A DNA stretch of 64,000 nucleotides from Lachnospiraceae bacterium (GTDB lineage: Bacteria > Bacillota > Clostridia > Lachnospirales > Lachnospiraceae), in contig JAGBCB010000041.1 of assembly GCA_017938145.1 (NCBI GenBank), positions 42,084-106,083 on the forward strand. Reading direction: 5' to 3'. A program made the translations under genes and the position numbers. The notes under the pieces were generated by a model. That model had not been told where the DNA came from and ran no database searches. It worked only from the letters and a program-made list of their open reading frames with translations. Each line of letters starts with the position of its first letter. The stretch's first letter is position 1. This document shows, in pieces, positions 9,045 to 16,706 of this stretch.

Positions 9045-9481
9045 TACTCTACCCCCAGTACCCCAAGCTTTTCCTTCTGCTCCTCACTCAGATCCATATA
9101 GTATCTTCTCTGCCTGTCCAGCCATGCTCCCAGCATTACGCCGTCTTCCGTACAGTATCCGGGCCGCATGCAGACGTTGCCATTTCTCGTAAAATACTCC
9201 AGTGCCATCCGGTACATGGATTCCCAGGTCTGCTCTTTTTCCTCATAAGAAATGCCCAGAGTTTCTAACCTGGCTGTCTGCTTTTCATCAAACGCATGAT
9301 TCTGCAAACCGGTTCTGACTTCCTTAAGCCACCTGCCTAAAGGAAAGCCATCCGGCATCACCTTATCCTCCGGTATATCGAGGTCCGGATGATTTGTTAA
9401 ATGCATCATAATCTGCGCATAGCCATGATTAAAATATGCTCTGGGCATTTCTCCATATAATATTCGGTTGTTTTTTTCCAT
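9044..9481 (-). CDS. Small protein made of two helicase-associated (HA) repeats
   Basis: 145 residues with no helicase core, composed of two HA domains: residues about 15-75 (GYAQIMMHLTNHPDLDIP, then DGFPLGRWLKEVR) and about 80-140 (YFTRNGNVCMRP, GVMLGAWLDRQR). It ends exactly on the helicase start (TAATG), and lies 18 bases after the XRE regulator stop, so all three form one operon. Ribosome site upstream of ATG 9481 is poor, which fits translational coupling to the XRE gene. Likely a DNA/RNA-binding partner or regulator of the helicase; function inferred only from context. Confidence 0.75.
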   Translation of the reverse strand: MEKNNRILYGEMPRAYFNHGYAQIMMHLTNHPDLDIPEDKVMPDGFPLGRWLKEVRTGLQNHAFDEKQTARLETLGISYEEKEQTWESMYRMALEYFTRNGNVCMRPGYCTEDGVMLGAWLDRQRRYYMDLSEEQKEKLGVLGVE

Positions 9482-9499
9482 AGATGATTACAGTACCAG

Positions 9500-9751
9500 C
9501 TATGTTCTTTTAAAAAGCTCATCATAGGTAGTGTCAAGGATATCCCGGATTGCTTCCAGGGTACTTGCTGCAATGGTGTGTGTTCCAATTTCTATCTTCG
9601 CATACGCCGCACGGAAAATAGATATTCCACGCAGTTGCAGTTCCCTGGTCATGTCTTCCTGGGTCATGCCTTTGCTCTGGCGTAACTTACTGATATTTTT
9701 TCCTACCATAATTGTATTATCTGATTTTATTTTCTGCATCTTACACCACAT
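9500..9751 (-). CDS. XRE-family helix-turn-helix regulator (first gene of helicase operon)
   Basis: 83 residues with an XRE/Cro-type HTH: 'VGKNISKLRQSKGMTQEDM' then the recognition region 'ISIFRAAYAKIEIGTHTIAA' and 'TLEAIRDILDTTYDELF'. The N-terminal 14 residues may not be translated, since Met5 and Met15 are alternatives, but neither has a clear ribosome site. It faces a second XRE gene across a 109-base promoter region with two GTTCC-N6-GGAAC operators, so it is probably an autorepressor of the helicase operon. Confidence 0.8.
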   Translation of the reverse strand: MWCKMQKIKSDNTIMVGKNISKLRQSKGMTQEDMTRELQLRGISIFRAAYAKIEIGTHTIAASTLEAIRDILDTTYDELFKRT

Positions 9752-9761
9752 CTTTCTATCT

Positions 9762-9777
9762 GTTCCGTTTTTGGAAC
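9762..9777. promoter_or_regulatory. Operator 1 of divergent XRE pair
   Basis: Perfect inverted repeat GTTCC-N6-GGAAC (inner bases GTTTTT). It lies just downstream of the minus-strand -10 at 9786-9791, so it should cover the start of transcription of the helicase operon. Confidence 0.75.
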
Positions 9778-9806
9778 TTGATTTTATTATAAAAAAATGT
9801 TATGAT
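9778..9806 (+). promoter_or_regulatory. Promoter of the plus-strand XRE gene
   Basis: -35 TTGATT (9778-9783), 17-base spacer, -10 TATGAT (9801-9806). Operator 2 begins 7 bases past the -10, at the expected start point. On the other strand a TATAAT (9786-9791) is the likely -10 of the helicase operon, with only a weak -35. Confidence 0.65.
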
Positions 9807-9812
9807 TATTTT

Positions 9813-9828
9813 GTTCCATTTTTGGAAC
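9813..9828. promoter_or_regulatory. Operator 2 of divergent XRE pair
   Basis: Second perfect GTTCC-N6-GGAAC (inner bases ATTTTT), 51 bases centre to centre from operator 1. It overlaps the expected transcription start of the plus-strand XRE gene, mirroring the position of operator 1 at the opposite promoter. Confidence 0.75.
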
Positions 9829-9860
9829 ACGCAGAAAATAATTTGTAGGAAGTGAACACC

Positions 9861-10226
9861 ATGGCAGATATCAATTACAAGCTGTTAGGACTTCGAATCC
9901 GCAAGCGCCGGAAACAGCTCCATCTGACACAGATTGAACTGGCGGAACGGACTGAATTATCCGTATCTTATATCAGCTATATTGAGACAGGCAAGAAAAG
10001 CCCCGGCCTTTCCTGCCTGCTCTCGATTGCACAGGCACTTAATACCACCATTGATAATCTTCTTACTGGTACATTGTCTCCTTCCTCTCATAATAAACAG
10101 TGCGCAGATGCTCTGTTTGCTGGCTGTTCTCCGGAAGAACGGGCCGTTCTGTTAAAATATCTTCCGGAGTTTTTGGAAGATGTTTCAAAGTTTTTGCAGA
10201 ATTACGCTCATGAAGCTTCTCCATAG
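9861..10226 (+). CDS. XRE-family helix-turn-helix regulator (divergent)
   Basis: 121 residues from ATG 9861, which has AGGAAG eight bases upstream; a GTG at 9852 is in frame but overlaps that site. Residues 8-65 are a canonical XRE domain: 'GLRIRKRRKQLHLTQIELAE' ... SVSYISYIETGKKSPGLSCL. A C-terminal helical tail (about residues 75-121) probably dimerises. Transcribed away from the helicase operon from a promoter flanked by twin operators. Its 3' end overlaps, in antisense, the last 164 bases of the ParB-like gene. Confidence 0.85.
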   Translation: MADINYKLLGLRIRKRRKQLHLTQIELAERTELSVSYISYIETGKKSPGLSCLLSIAQALNTTIDNLLTGTLSPSSHNKQCADALFAGCSPEERAVLLKYLPEFLEDVSKFLQNYAHEASP

Positions 10227-10998
10227 AAAGCGGATTATGCAGTTTCCGGTTATATATCATCAAAATTGCTTCTGCACATCCGGTAGTTCCTCCCTTTCTC
10301 TCCCTTGCGCAGCGCAGGATTTCCCGGATGGATACCATGGAAAGCTTCTCTTTCAGCGCATCATCACGTATTTCTGTTCCATATACAGTCAGCACCTTTG
10401 CAACACCTTTTAACACACTGGCACCAAGGGACTGCTGGTTTCCTTCCCATGCCCCAATTATAATCCGGATGGTTCTGCTTAACAGTTCATATCCATACCG
10501 GTCATATAAATACTCCAGTGCACCGACAGCACAGATACAGCACGGCTTGCTGACCGGTGAAAGGGAAAGGCCATACGATTCTACCAAGTCCCGGATGAGC
10601 AGCTGCTTATCATTTCCCGCTTCAATATTGGCAATAAAGATTTCATACGGTGTCAGTACCTTTACATACTTCTGCTGGTTCGCAAAAATATCTGCTTCCC
10701 TCTTATATTCCAGATCATCATATACCATGCACCAGACCGGTGTTTCCCTGCTTCCGGATACTGTGGCAACAATCTCCATGGTATGCTGGCCGTTTACTAC
10801 ATAATTGATGCCATCCCTGCGGCTGACTTTTACCGGATTCAACTGATAGACGTCAAAATTTGCAGCAGCATTTTTGATATGCCTTTCCGATTTGTTTCTC
10901 TGGTATTCCTGGTTGGATACCAGTCTGTTTATCGGGATCGCTTCAAAAGAAACCCGTGGAAGATATCCCTTTAATTCCTGTGTTTCTGTTTCGTACAT
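10063..10998 (-). CDS. ParB-like/DUF6551-type protein
   Basis: 311 residues. The N-terminal part looks like the ParB/Srx nuclease-like fold: 'IPINRLVSNQEYQRNKSERH' (residues 20-39), a NPVKVSRRDG strand and the 'YVVNGQHTMEIV' box at about 65-78 (GQH in place of the usual GxHR). The rest is helical, and the final 40 residues are highly charged. Proteins of this type occur on phages and conjugative elements; role in partition, modification or transcription is not established. Start ATG 10998 has GGAGG. It is the last gene of the recombinase operon and its end overlaps the convergent XRE gene. Confidence 0.6.
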   Translation of the reverse strand: MYETETQELKGYLPRVSFEAIPINRLVSNQEYQRNKSERHIKNAAANFDVYQLNPVKVSRRDGINYVVNGQHTMEIVATVSGSRETPVWCMVYDDLEYKREADIFANQQKYVKVLTPYEIFIANIEAGNDKQLLIRDLVESYGLSLSPVSKPCCICAVGALEYLYDRYGYELLSRTIRIIIGAWEGNQQSLGASVLKGVAKVLTVYGTEIRDDALKEKLSMVSIREILRCARERKGGTTGCAEAILMIYNRKLHNPLSMEKLHERNSAKTLKHLPKTPEDILTERPVLPENSQQTEHLRTVYYERKETMYQ

Positions 10999-11027
10999 AA
11001 TTATACCCTTCCTCCTTGTATCGAATT

Positions 11028-11411
11028 TTATAACACCTTAATCAGCTGTTTTAATTCCCGGTACCCCATCTTGGTTTCTCCGGAAAGAATCTGTTCTGCC
11101 AGCTGTTCATTCTTTTTACTGACTTCATCCACCACTTCGCTGTAGCAGGCATAACTGATTACCGTGCTTTTTGACAAGTGGCATTCTTTTGCAAGCCGCT
11201 CAGCTATTGCCTGCTTACAGTTCATCTTGTGGGTACGGATATATTCCTCATCCTGTTCCTTAGCCGCCTGAATATACCGGTCTTCCGCTTCTGTAACCCT
11301 CCGGTAATACTCTTTCCCGATCAGATACTTTCTCATGGCAGGGGAAATATCTTTCTGTATTGCACTACCTGTTTTCTCCATCTGCTCTATCTTTTTCATA
11401 CGCTTCCTCAT
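11028..11411 (-). CDS. Small helix-turn-helix protein paired with the ParB-like gene
   Basis: 127 residues, strongly charged and helical. Residues 68-90 (AIAERLAKECHLSKSTVISY) form a plausible HTH like that of ParB/KorB central domains, followed by ALSGETKMGY-like text, here LSGETKMGYRELKQLIKV. The downstream ParB-like protein has the N-terminal fold but no obvious HTH, so the pair may be a split ParB; this is inference. Its start lies inside the end of the upstream gene (47-base overlap); ATG 11411 has GGAGG very close, and ATG 11399 is an alternative. Confidence 0.6.
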   Translation of the reverse strand: MRKRMKKIEQMEKTGSAIQKDISPAMRKYLIGKEYYRRVTEAEDRYIQAAKEQDEEYIRTHKMNCKQAIAERLAKECHLSKSTVISYACYSEVVDEVSKKNEQLAEQILSGETKMGYRELKQLIKVL

Positions 11412-12045
11412 TACCTCCGGTACTCATTTTCTCTACTGCCAGTTCCATCATCCGATTCAGGTTGTCTTCCTTCACTGGAAGTTTTATTTCAAACAGGCCG
11501 TCTTCTTCATATACCGTTACAACATCTTTTTCTTCATGCTCTGCCTCAGCAATGCCAAATTTCATTTCCCATTCCTTTGGAAACAGTTCCTGCACAACCG
11601 GCTTACCATTCTCATCCAGGGTATCTTCTGTAACATAGCAGACAGCTTCCGACAGCCGGAAAAACAAAACGGTAGCGGAGCCGTATTCCAGTTTTGTTCC
11701 GGTTATCCGGTATCTGGCATTTAAGTTCCATCCCATCATCCGGTAGATCATGTAATAAAGCGGCACACAACGCATATGTCTTGGCTGCCGTTTCTTTCCG
11801 GCACTCCACCGGAAAGAATCCTTGGCCTTTTCCCTCAATGGTTTGATAATCAGTACTTTTTCTTCCTTATCCACTAATATCTGGATATAGTCCTGATCTG
11901 GAAACATTCTAAGACCCGCAGAATTGATATAGGCTTTCCCCTTTTTGAATGTAAACTGCGGCTCCTCCTGGCTTACAAAATAGTCCTGGCGTACCACTTC
12001 CAGATTAAGCCTCCCCGGCTGTAACGGTATCATGTTCTCTTCCAT
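11365..12045 (-). CDS. Stand-alone paralogue of the recombinase C-terminal domain
   Basis: 226 residues from ATG 12045 (GAGAGGAAG upstream; an earlier in-frame ATG at 12072 lies deeper in the recombinase). Not a complete recombinase: no resolvase catalytic domain. Residues about 70-190 align by eye with the C-terminal region of the neighbouring serine recombinase: W-[AS] followed by R..R..R, PLYYMIYRMMGW against FIPILYELCGW, RYRITG against YTVTGY, VLFFRLSE against VLLFYMSE, and FPKEWEMKFG against YPAEWKDEFG. It overlaps the recombinase gene by 41 bases, so expression is coupled. Possible recombination directionality or accessory factor. Confidence 0.7.
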   Translation of the reverse strand: MEENMIPLQPGRLNLEVVRQDYFVSQEEPQFTFKKGKAYINSAGLRMFPDQDYIQILVDKEEKVLIIKPLREKAKDSFRWSAGKKRQPRHMRCVPLYYMIYRMMGWNLNARYRITGTKLEYGSATVLFFRLSEAVCYVTEDTLDENGKPVVQELFPKEWEMKFGIAEAEHEEKDVVTVYEEDGLFEIKLPVKEDNLNRMMELAVEKMSTGGNEEAYEKDRADGENR

Positions 12046-13855
12046 TTCTTTCTTCCTCTCTTTCCGCTTCAATCTCTGCCATCACTTTTTCTATTTCTTC
12101 AGCAATCCATGTATCCGAAAATGTCGTAAACTCCGGAAGAACCGCAATCACTCCCGGTGTATTTAACATCCAGTCCCTGTCTTTTGAAAAAACCGATATG
12201 GATTTTGCCTGATGGACATGATAGTAGTCGCCAAATTCATCCTTCCATTCTGCAGGATACATAGTAACCTGCCTGTCGTCTGCCCATTTCCGTATCTCAG
12301 GCTCACTCATGTAAAAAAGCAGTACTTTTTCATTTCCCTGCTTTTTTACATAACCGGTTACCGTATATCCGAGTTCTTCCTTCCAGCCGCAAAGTTCATA
12401 AAGAATCGGAATAAAACTCCGGCTCCTTATGGTTCTTGCCACCCGTCTGTCTTTTGCATAAGTAGCCCATTTGACCGCATGCGGGTCATTCTTATCCCCT
12501 TTACGGACAACCAGCAGTTCCAGCAGCGGATGATATAATAATTCCACATAAAACATATCCTCCATTTCCTTAATCGCATCATAACTGAACTTCATGGTTT
12601 CTGCAGATATGGATACACTGATTCTTCTTGCTGACGGCACAAACTGCCCTCTCGTAACCTGATATTTCCTAAGATCCATTTCTCCCCGCCGCTTTCTGAC
12701 AATCAGCGACGGTTTCAGATAATCCGCATCATCCAATACACTGTGGCTGGCATCCAGGTAATCATCTCCGTCAAATCCCATCCAGCAGGGATTGACCTGG
12801 ACAAATCCCTTTAGTACACCTTTATCAATCACCTTAAGCTCCGGTGTGATAGTGCGGAACCGGTATTTCATCTGGTCTAACATTTTCTGTACCGCAACAA
12901 ACATTTCACGGGATATGTGGCCCGGATGATGGTCTTTTTCGTAATACTGGGTTCGTTCTCCTCTGTTTCTTACAGATTTATGGTTTAAAAAGTTCGGCGT
13001 AAATGTTTTTCTTGCTCGTATATCCCCGCAGTTCTTTTCATTTCTTAATACTCCGTATACGCTCCCCGGATTCCATTCCGTATTACCAATCTTTGTCTTC
13101 CGTCCAAGCACTGTAAGCATTTTTGCGATTTCCTCCAGACTATATCTTCCGAGACATAACAGATACATAAGACGGAGTGTTCTTCCCTCACTGCTATTCA
13201 GGATTAAGTTGCCTTCTTCATCATGGTCAAACCCAAGAGACACCGGTGTCAGGAAAATTCCTCTCTCAAATCTCATTTCAATGGAACGGTTCATACCTTC
13301 ACTCTTGATATGGCTCTCTTCCTGTGCAAGCGTTGCAAGAAATGCCAGCTGCATCTCACTGTTTGGATCCAGGGTATAAATATTTTCCGTTTCATACAGG
13401 ATTCCTACTGCAGGTTTTAGTGACTTTAATTCCCTGGAATAATGAATGCAGTCTTCCACATTTCGCGCAAAACGGGATACCGATTTTGTCAGCACCAGGT
13501 CAATCAGGCCTTTCCGGCAGTCCTCCATCAGCCGCATGAAATCATCCCGGTGGTTTAAGGATGTTCCGGAAATACCTTCATCTGCATAAATGCTGACCAA
13601 AGTCCAGTTTGGATGTTTCGACACCAAATCCTCATAATAATTCTTCTGCAGTTCGTAGGAAGAAGTCTGGTTCGGATCATCGGTCGATACTCTGGCATAA
13701 ACAGCCACTCTTTTTACTTCTGTTTCATCAAAAATACTCGCCGGCAGCTGCGCCGGTATAATCTGCACATGGTCCATGTTCCTGCCTTTATACCGCTGCC
13801 TGATACGTGCTTTTCTCTCACTCACAGACATATTTTTCTGTGTAGTTTCATTCAT
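12005..13855 (-). CDS. Large serine recombinase (site-specific integrase)
   Basis: 616 residues from ATG 13855, which has GGAGAGGTG upstream (a 26-codon longer frame lacks a site). Resolvase domain: 'RVAVYARVSTDDPNQTSSYE' carries the nucleophile Ser (YARVSTD), followed by 'IYADEGISGTSLNHRDDF' and 'VLTKSVSRFARNVEDCI'. Then the recombinase domain ('PGSVYGVLRNEKNCGDIRAR') and a C-terminal region of about 250 residues in which no canonical CxxC zinc ribbon is seen. It should catalyse attP x attB exchange through a 2-bp crossover. It is the only integrase in the window and the best candidate for insertion into cotJC, although that junction lies 40 kb away. Confidence 0.9.
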   Translation of the reverse strand: MNETTQKNMSVSERKARIRQRYKGRNMDHVQIIPAQLPASIFDETEVKRVAVYARVSTDDPNQTSSYELQKNYYEDLVSKHPNWTLVSIYADEGISGTSLNHRDDFMRLMEDCRKGLIDLVLTKSVSRFARNVEDCIHYSRELKSLKPAVGILYETENIYTLDPNSEMQLAFLATLAQEESHIKSEGMNRSIEMRFERGIFLTPVSLGFDHDEEGNLILNSSEGRTLRLMYLLCLGRYSLEEIAKMLTVLGRKTKIGNTEWNPGSVYGVLRNEKNCGDIRARKTFTPNFLNHKSVRNRGERTQYYEKDHHPGHISREMFVAVQKMLDQMKYRFRTITPELKVIDKGVLKGFVQVNPCWMGFDGDDYLDASHSVLDDADYLKPSLIVRKRRGEMDLRKYQVTRGQFVPSARRISVSISAETMKFSYDAIKEMEDMFYVELLYHPLLELLVVRKGDKNDPHAVKWATYAKDRRVARTIRSRSFIPILYELCGWKEELGYTVTGYVKKQGNEKVLLFYMSEPEIRKWADDRQVTMYPAEWKDEFGDYYHVHQAKSISVFSKDRDWMLNTPGVIAVLPEFTTFSDTWIAEEIEKVMAEIEAEREEERNGREHDTVTAGEA

Positions 13856-13920
13856 GGGGATATCACCTCTCCTTTTTTTCTTTGAGGTGATTATAGAAAA
13901 AGATTTGAAGAAAAGGAATA

Positions 13921-13951
13921 AACCACAAGTCAACCTTCTGACCTGTGGTTT
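13921..13951 (-). terminator. Hairpin between parR and the recombinase gene
   Basis: Inverted repeat with 12-bp arms (AACCACAGGTCA and TGACTTGTGGTT as RNA on the minus strand, one G-U pair) and a 7-base loop, followed by a moderately T-rich stretch. It ends the parM-parR transcript at least partly, leaving the recombinase at lower or separate control. Confidence 0.6.
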
Positions 13952-13974
13952 ATGTTTTGAAAAATATTTTTTAC

Positions 13975-14367
13975 TTACTGGGACTGGAATGCTGCAATGG
14001 ATGCTAAGATGCCATTCATCGCATTTTCATCCAAACTGCTTAAAATGCTGTCTTCCGGTTCCTGCGGTGCCTCCGGTTCTGTCTTTTCCTGAGGTATATC
14101 TCTTACCAGTTCATTGCCGTCCTGTTTCAGTTCTTTTAAAATCTGATACACCATCCGCTTCACGGTATCATAATCTGCACCGGAGCCGGATGGACTTCCT
14201 AAGCCCTCCCCTCCGTTTGCTAACATGTTCTGATATCCAAGGACGGCTTTTACAATGTATTGTGCTTTGCTTCTTCCCATAGAGTTAAGAAGCTCTGCCA
14301 CCCGCACATGGTCGGGGTCGTCTTTATTAAACCCCACTGTAGTTACATAAGGATTCTTTTTTTCCAC
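13975..14367 (-). CDS. parR: ParR-like partition adaptor
   Basis: 130 residues, directly downstream of parM (6-base gap). The N-terminal third fits a ribbon-helix-helix fold: a short strand 'NPYVTTVGFNKDDPDHVRV' followed by two helices 'AELLNSMGRSKAQYIVKAVL'. The C-terminal part is acidic, Pro/Glu-rich and probably the filament-binding tail. ParR proteins bind a centromere and the end of the ParM filament. Start is GTG 14367 with a modest AGGTAAG site. Assignment rests on position and fold pattern more than on sequence match. Confidence 0.65.
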   Translation of the reverse strand: MEKKNPYVTTVGFNKDDPDHVRVAELLNSMGRSKAQYIVKAVLGYQNMLANGGEGLGSPSGSGADYDTVKRMVYQILKELKQDGNELVRDIPQEKTEPEAPQEPEDSILSSLDENAMNGILASIAAFQSQ

Positions 14368-14373
14368 TAAGAC

Positions 14374-15300
14374 TTACCTGCCTCTCTTTTGTACCTCATA
14401 AAGCAGCTCATATCCTCTTGCATTGGCACTGATGTCTTCGATAAAGATACACTTTCCGATTTTGCCGGATACTTCCAGGTACTCCCGAAGGAGCATCGCC
14501 CCGCCGCCGATAAATACAACGCAGCCTGTTTTCAAATCAAGGCCGCGTTCTCGCAGGGTTCCGAGTATGTCATCCACATACGTCTTGGTCATTTCTTTTA
14601 CCATGTTAATGATGGTGCTGTCATAATCAGTTTTCTTATTGCGGATAATGCTGTCAACATCCGTATCATCCAGCAGAATATCATATTCTGAATTCACGCG
14701 GGAGATAATGGAATTATAAAGCGGAATGACACCCTTTTCCAAAGACTCACACACGGACAAATCCGGTGCCCCGTTTCGCATCAGAAGATAATCCAGGGTA
14801 AAACCACCAATATCTACAGTTGTTACCTTGCTGTATTCGGAAATCTCCGGATATATGGTCATGGCTGCTGCATAATCCTGTGGAAATGCAATGGCATTTT
14901 CAATCAGTACGTGGTAATTATGTCCCTGGTAGGTAAAGATCTGGATTCCCCTGTCTGTAAAATATTCCTGGAACTTTTTATGTAATGCTCCGTAATGCTT
15001 TGGCGGAAGCCCTACCGGAAGGTCCACGGTAAGAAGTACGTTATCCGAAGCCACTCCTCTGCGTTCTGCTTCCATTGCAATCGCAAACAAAGTCAGGATA
15101 AAGAACCGGTTGTCCATTGTCTTATCTCTCATATACGGAATTCTCTGCTCGGATAAGGTGTAATAATGGCCGTTGTAAAATAAAAACTCTCCCAGCACCG
15201 GTCTGCAGTCACTTTCAATAATACCGGAAGTAAATACAAACTGGCTGGTTTTCATGTTTCTGTTACCGTGATCCACGGCTACTGTAAGTTTCTGATTCAT
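14374..15300 (-). CDS. parM: ParM/StbA-family actin-like partition ATPase
   Basis: 308 residues with actin-fold signatures: phosphate-1 'VAVDHGNRNMKT' (residues 7-18), phosphate-2 'VTTVDIGGFTLDYLLM' (about 164-179) and adenosine motif 'GCVVFIGGGAMLLREYL' (about 262-278). It would polymerise with ATP and push plasmid-like DNA copies apart through ParR bound to a centromere. GGAGCTG ribosome site before ATG. The 5' region 15301-15371 holds a promoter, and any parC should lie there or nearby. Indicates that the element, though integrated, has an extrachromosomal stage. Confidence 0.85.
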   Translation of the reverse strand: MNQKLTVAVDHGNRNMKTSQFVFTSGIIESDCRPVLGEFLFYNGHYYTLSEQRIPYMRDKTMDNRFFILTLFAIAMEAERRGVASDNVLLTVDLPVGLPPKHYGALHKKFQEYFTDRGIQIFTYQGHNYHVLIENAIAFPQDYAAAMTIYPEISEYSKVTTVDIGGFTLDYLLMRNGAPDLSVCESLEKGVIPLYNSIISRVNSEYDILLDDTDVDSIIRNKKTDYDSTIINMVKEMTKTYVDDILGTLRERGLDLKTGCVVFIGGGAMLLREYLEVSGKIGKCIFIEDISANARGYELLYEVQKRGR

Positions 15301-15331
15301 AATAAACAGCTCCTTTTTTCTTATTTACTGT

Positions 15332-15360
15332 TATATACGCACAGAATATGTAAAAGCCAA
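15332..15360 (-). promoter_or_regulatory. Promoter of parM-parR
   Basis: Minus strand: -35 TTGGCT (15355-15360), 17-base spacer, -10 TATATA (15332-15337), just downstream of the primase terminator. Candidate site for ParR autoregulation and centromere function. Confidence 0.5.
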
Positions 15361-15371
15361 CATTTATACAT

Positions 15372-15416
15372 AAAAAAATTCGGAGAAGCACTTCTCAAAA
15401 GAAGCACTCCTCCGAA
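15372..15416 (-). terminator. Strong intrinsic terminator after the primase gene
   Basis: Long hairpin: arms TTCGGAG/CTCCGAA continuing into GTGCTTCT/AGAAGTGC, 4-base loop, followed on the minus strand by seven T. It separates the primase from parM, which has its own promoter. Confidence 0.9.
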
Positions 15417-15438
15417 ACATCCATTCATTACTTATTCT

Positions 15439-16650
15439 TTACTTATTCCGTTCCAGATGAAACAAATAATCATCCACACCTTTTAACTGCTCTGCCCAGT
15501 CGCCATCCTGGTCCATATCCCAGGTCAGTATTTTCCCGGGAAGTTTCAGCTCGCCGCATATTTCAGCAAGCTTCCTGCACCCGCGCTGGATGTTATTTCG
15601 CTTGGTCTGTTTCTTTTCACATACTATGTGAACCCCTTCCCGATAGTTAGAATAATGCGGACAATGTACACATGCCGCATTATAATCTCTGCGGCAGACC
15701 GGTTTTAACAGCTTGTCCATATCATAAGCCTCATAAACAAATTCGGTTCCCGCTTCTTTCATGGAAGCTAAGAAAGCCGGAAGATTTGCATACTGGTTTG
15801 CACCCGGCACACATCCAAAAGTTCTGCCGGATAAAGCAAAGGCCAGATCACCTTTTAACGGACCTTCCGTGATGAACACCGTTTTTGCCCCGGGACGTCC
15901 TGCCAGATGCAACGGGCTTCCCGATGAAGTGCCCATATGGTAATTCACACTGGACAGCCAGATATACTTTCTGCCATCCTGCGGATGGTCCAGCCGTATC
16001 TGGGCACCGACAATCAGACCTTCCATGTTGCGGACAGGGATTAGGAAGCCTGCGGATTTAGGATTAAAATGGACACTCCATGCACCATTTTCCTCCTGAT
16101 AAAATCCCGGCACTCCCTTTACTTCACATCCTGCTTCTATGAGCCTCTTTGTCAGATTCTTAAACCCAAAGACCGGTGTACTCTTATATCCGTTTTTTTC
16201 TATCTGCCCTTCCGAAAACCCACGCTGTAATAATTTCTGCTTGTGTGTTTCCGATAAGGTCAGCATGGAAAAGAACATAGTATAGGTTTTATGTTTTACT
16301 GCATCCGGTGCAGGCGGAGAATTGGTTAACTCCGGTTCTTCCGCAAAAGCAGCCTTTGTCTGCACTTTATACTCTTTTGCATTACATATTCCATACAGTA
16401 TATCCTTAATCTCCTGATATGCCGTCTGGTTATCAACACCATAGAGCTTTCCGTATAAAGCAAGCATTCCGCCGCTTTCCCCACACCGGTTGCATTTAAA
16501 CACATTCTTTTTAAGATTAATATTTAGTTTTCCTTTTTTCTCTCCGCAAAAAGGGCAGTCCACATCATAACTGATGGCATTCTTATGCCTGATATGAAGT
16601 CCCAGCACTCCTGCAACATCCCTGATGGTAAAAGGAAAGTCCTGTTCCAT
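15439..16650 (-). CDS. DnaG-like primase (CHC2 zinc finger plus TOPRIM)
   Basis: 403 residues. Zinc finger CPFC...CNRC at about residues 33-58 (C-x2-C, 19-residue spacer, C-x2-C) typical of CHC2 primases. A TOPRIM-like core follows with 'KTVFITEGPLKGDLAFALSG' near residue 255 and 'EFVYEAYDMDKL' near 300. A Cys-rich insert (CRRDYNAACVHCPHY) near residue 320 is unusual. Shorter than chromosomal DnaG (about 600), and lacks the helicase-binding tail. Likely synthesises primers for replication or conjugative second-strand synthesis of the element. Confidence 0.85.
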   Translation of the reverse strand: MEQDFPFTIRDVAGVLGLHIRHKNAISYDVDCPFCGEKKGKLNINLKKNVFKCNRCGESGGMLALYGKLYGVDNQTAYQEIKDILYGICNAKEYKVQTKAAFAEEPELTNSPPAPDAVKHKTYTMFFSMLTLSETHKQKLLQRGFSEGQIEKNGYKSTPVFGFKNLTKRLIEAGCEVKGVPGFYQEENGAWSVHFNPKSAGFLIPVRNMEGLIVGAQIRLDHPQDGRKYIWLSSVNYHMGTSSGSPLHLAGRPGAKTVFITEGPLKGDLAFALSGRTFGCVPGANQYANLPAFLASMKEAGTEFVYEAYDMDKLLKPVCRRDYNAACVHCPHYSNYREGVHIVCEKKQTKRNNIQRGCRKLAEICGELKLPGKILTWDMDQDGDWAEQLKGVDDYLFHLERNK

Positions 16651-16706
16651 GGCTTGTCTCCTTTCTGCGGCCCGGTTTTACCGGACCGCCTTAGTTATGC
16701 CATGAA

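Noticed and set aside
9762-9828. GTTCC-N6-GGAAC sites as LexA boxes
   Set aside because: LexA in Firmicutes reads GAAC-N4-GTTC, the inverse orientation; these fit local XRE operators better.
13890-13933. TTGACT and TATAAT upstream of the recombinase as a promoter
   Set aside because: They are 32 bases apart, far beyond a working spacer.
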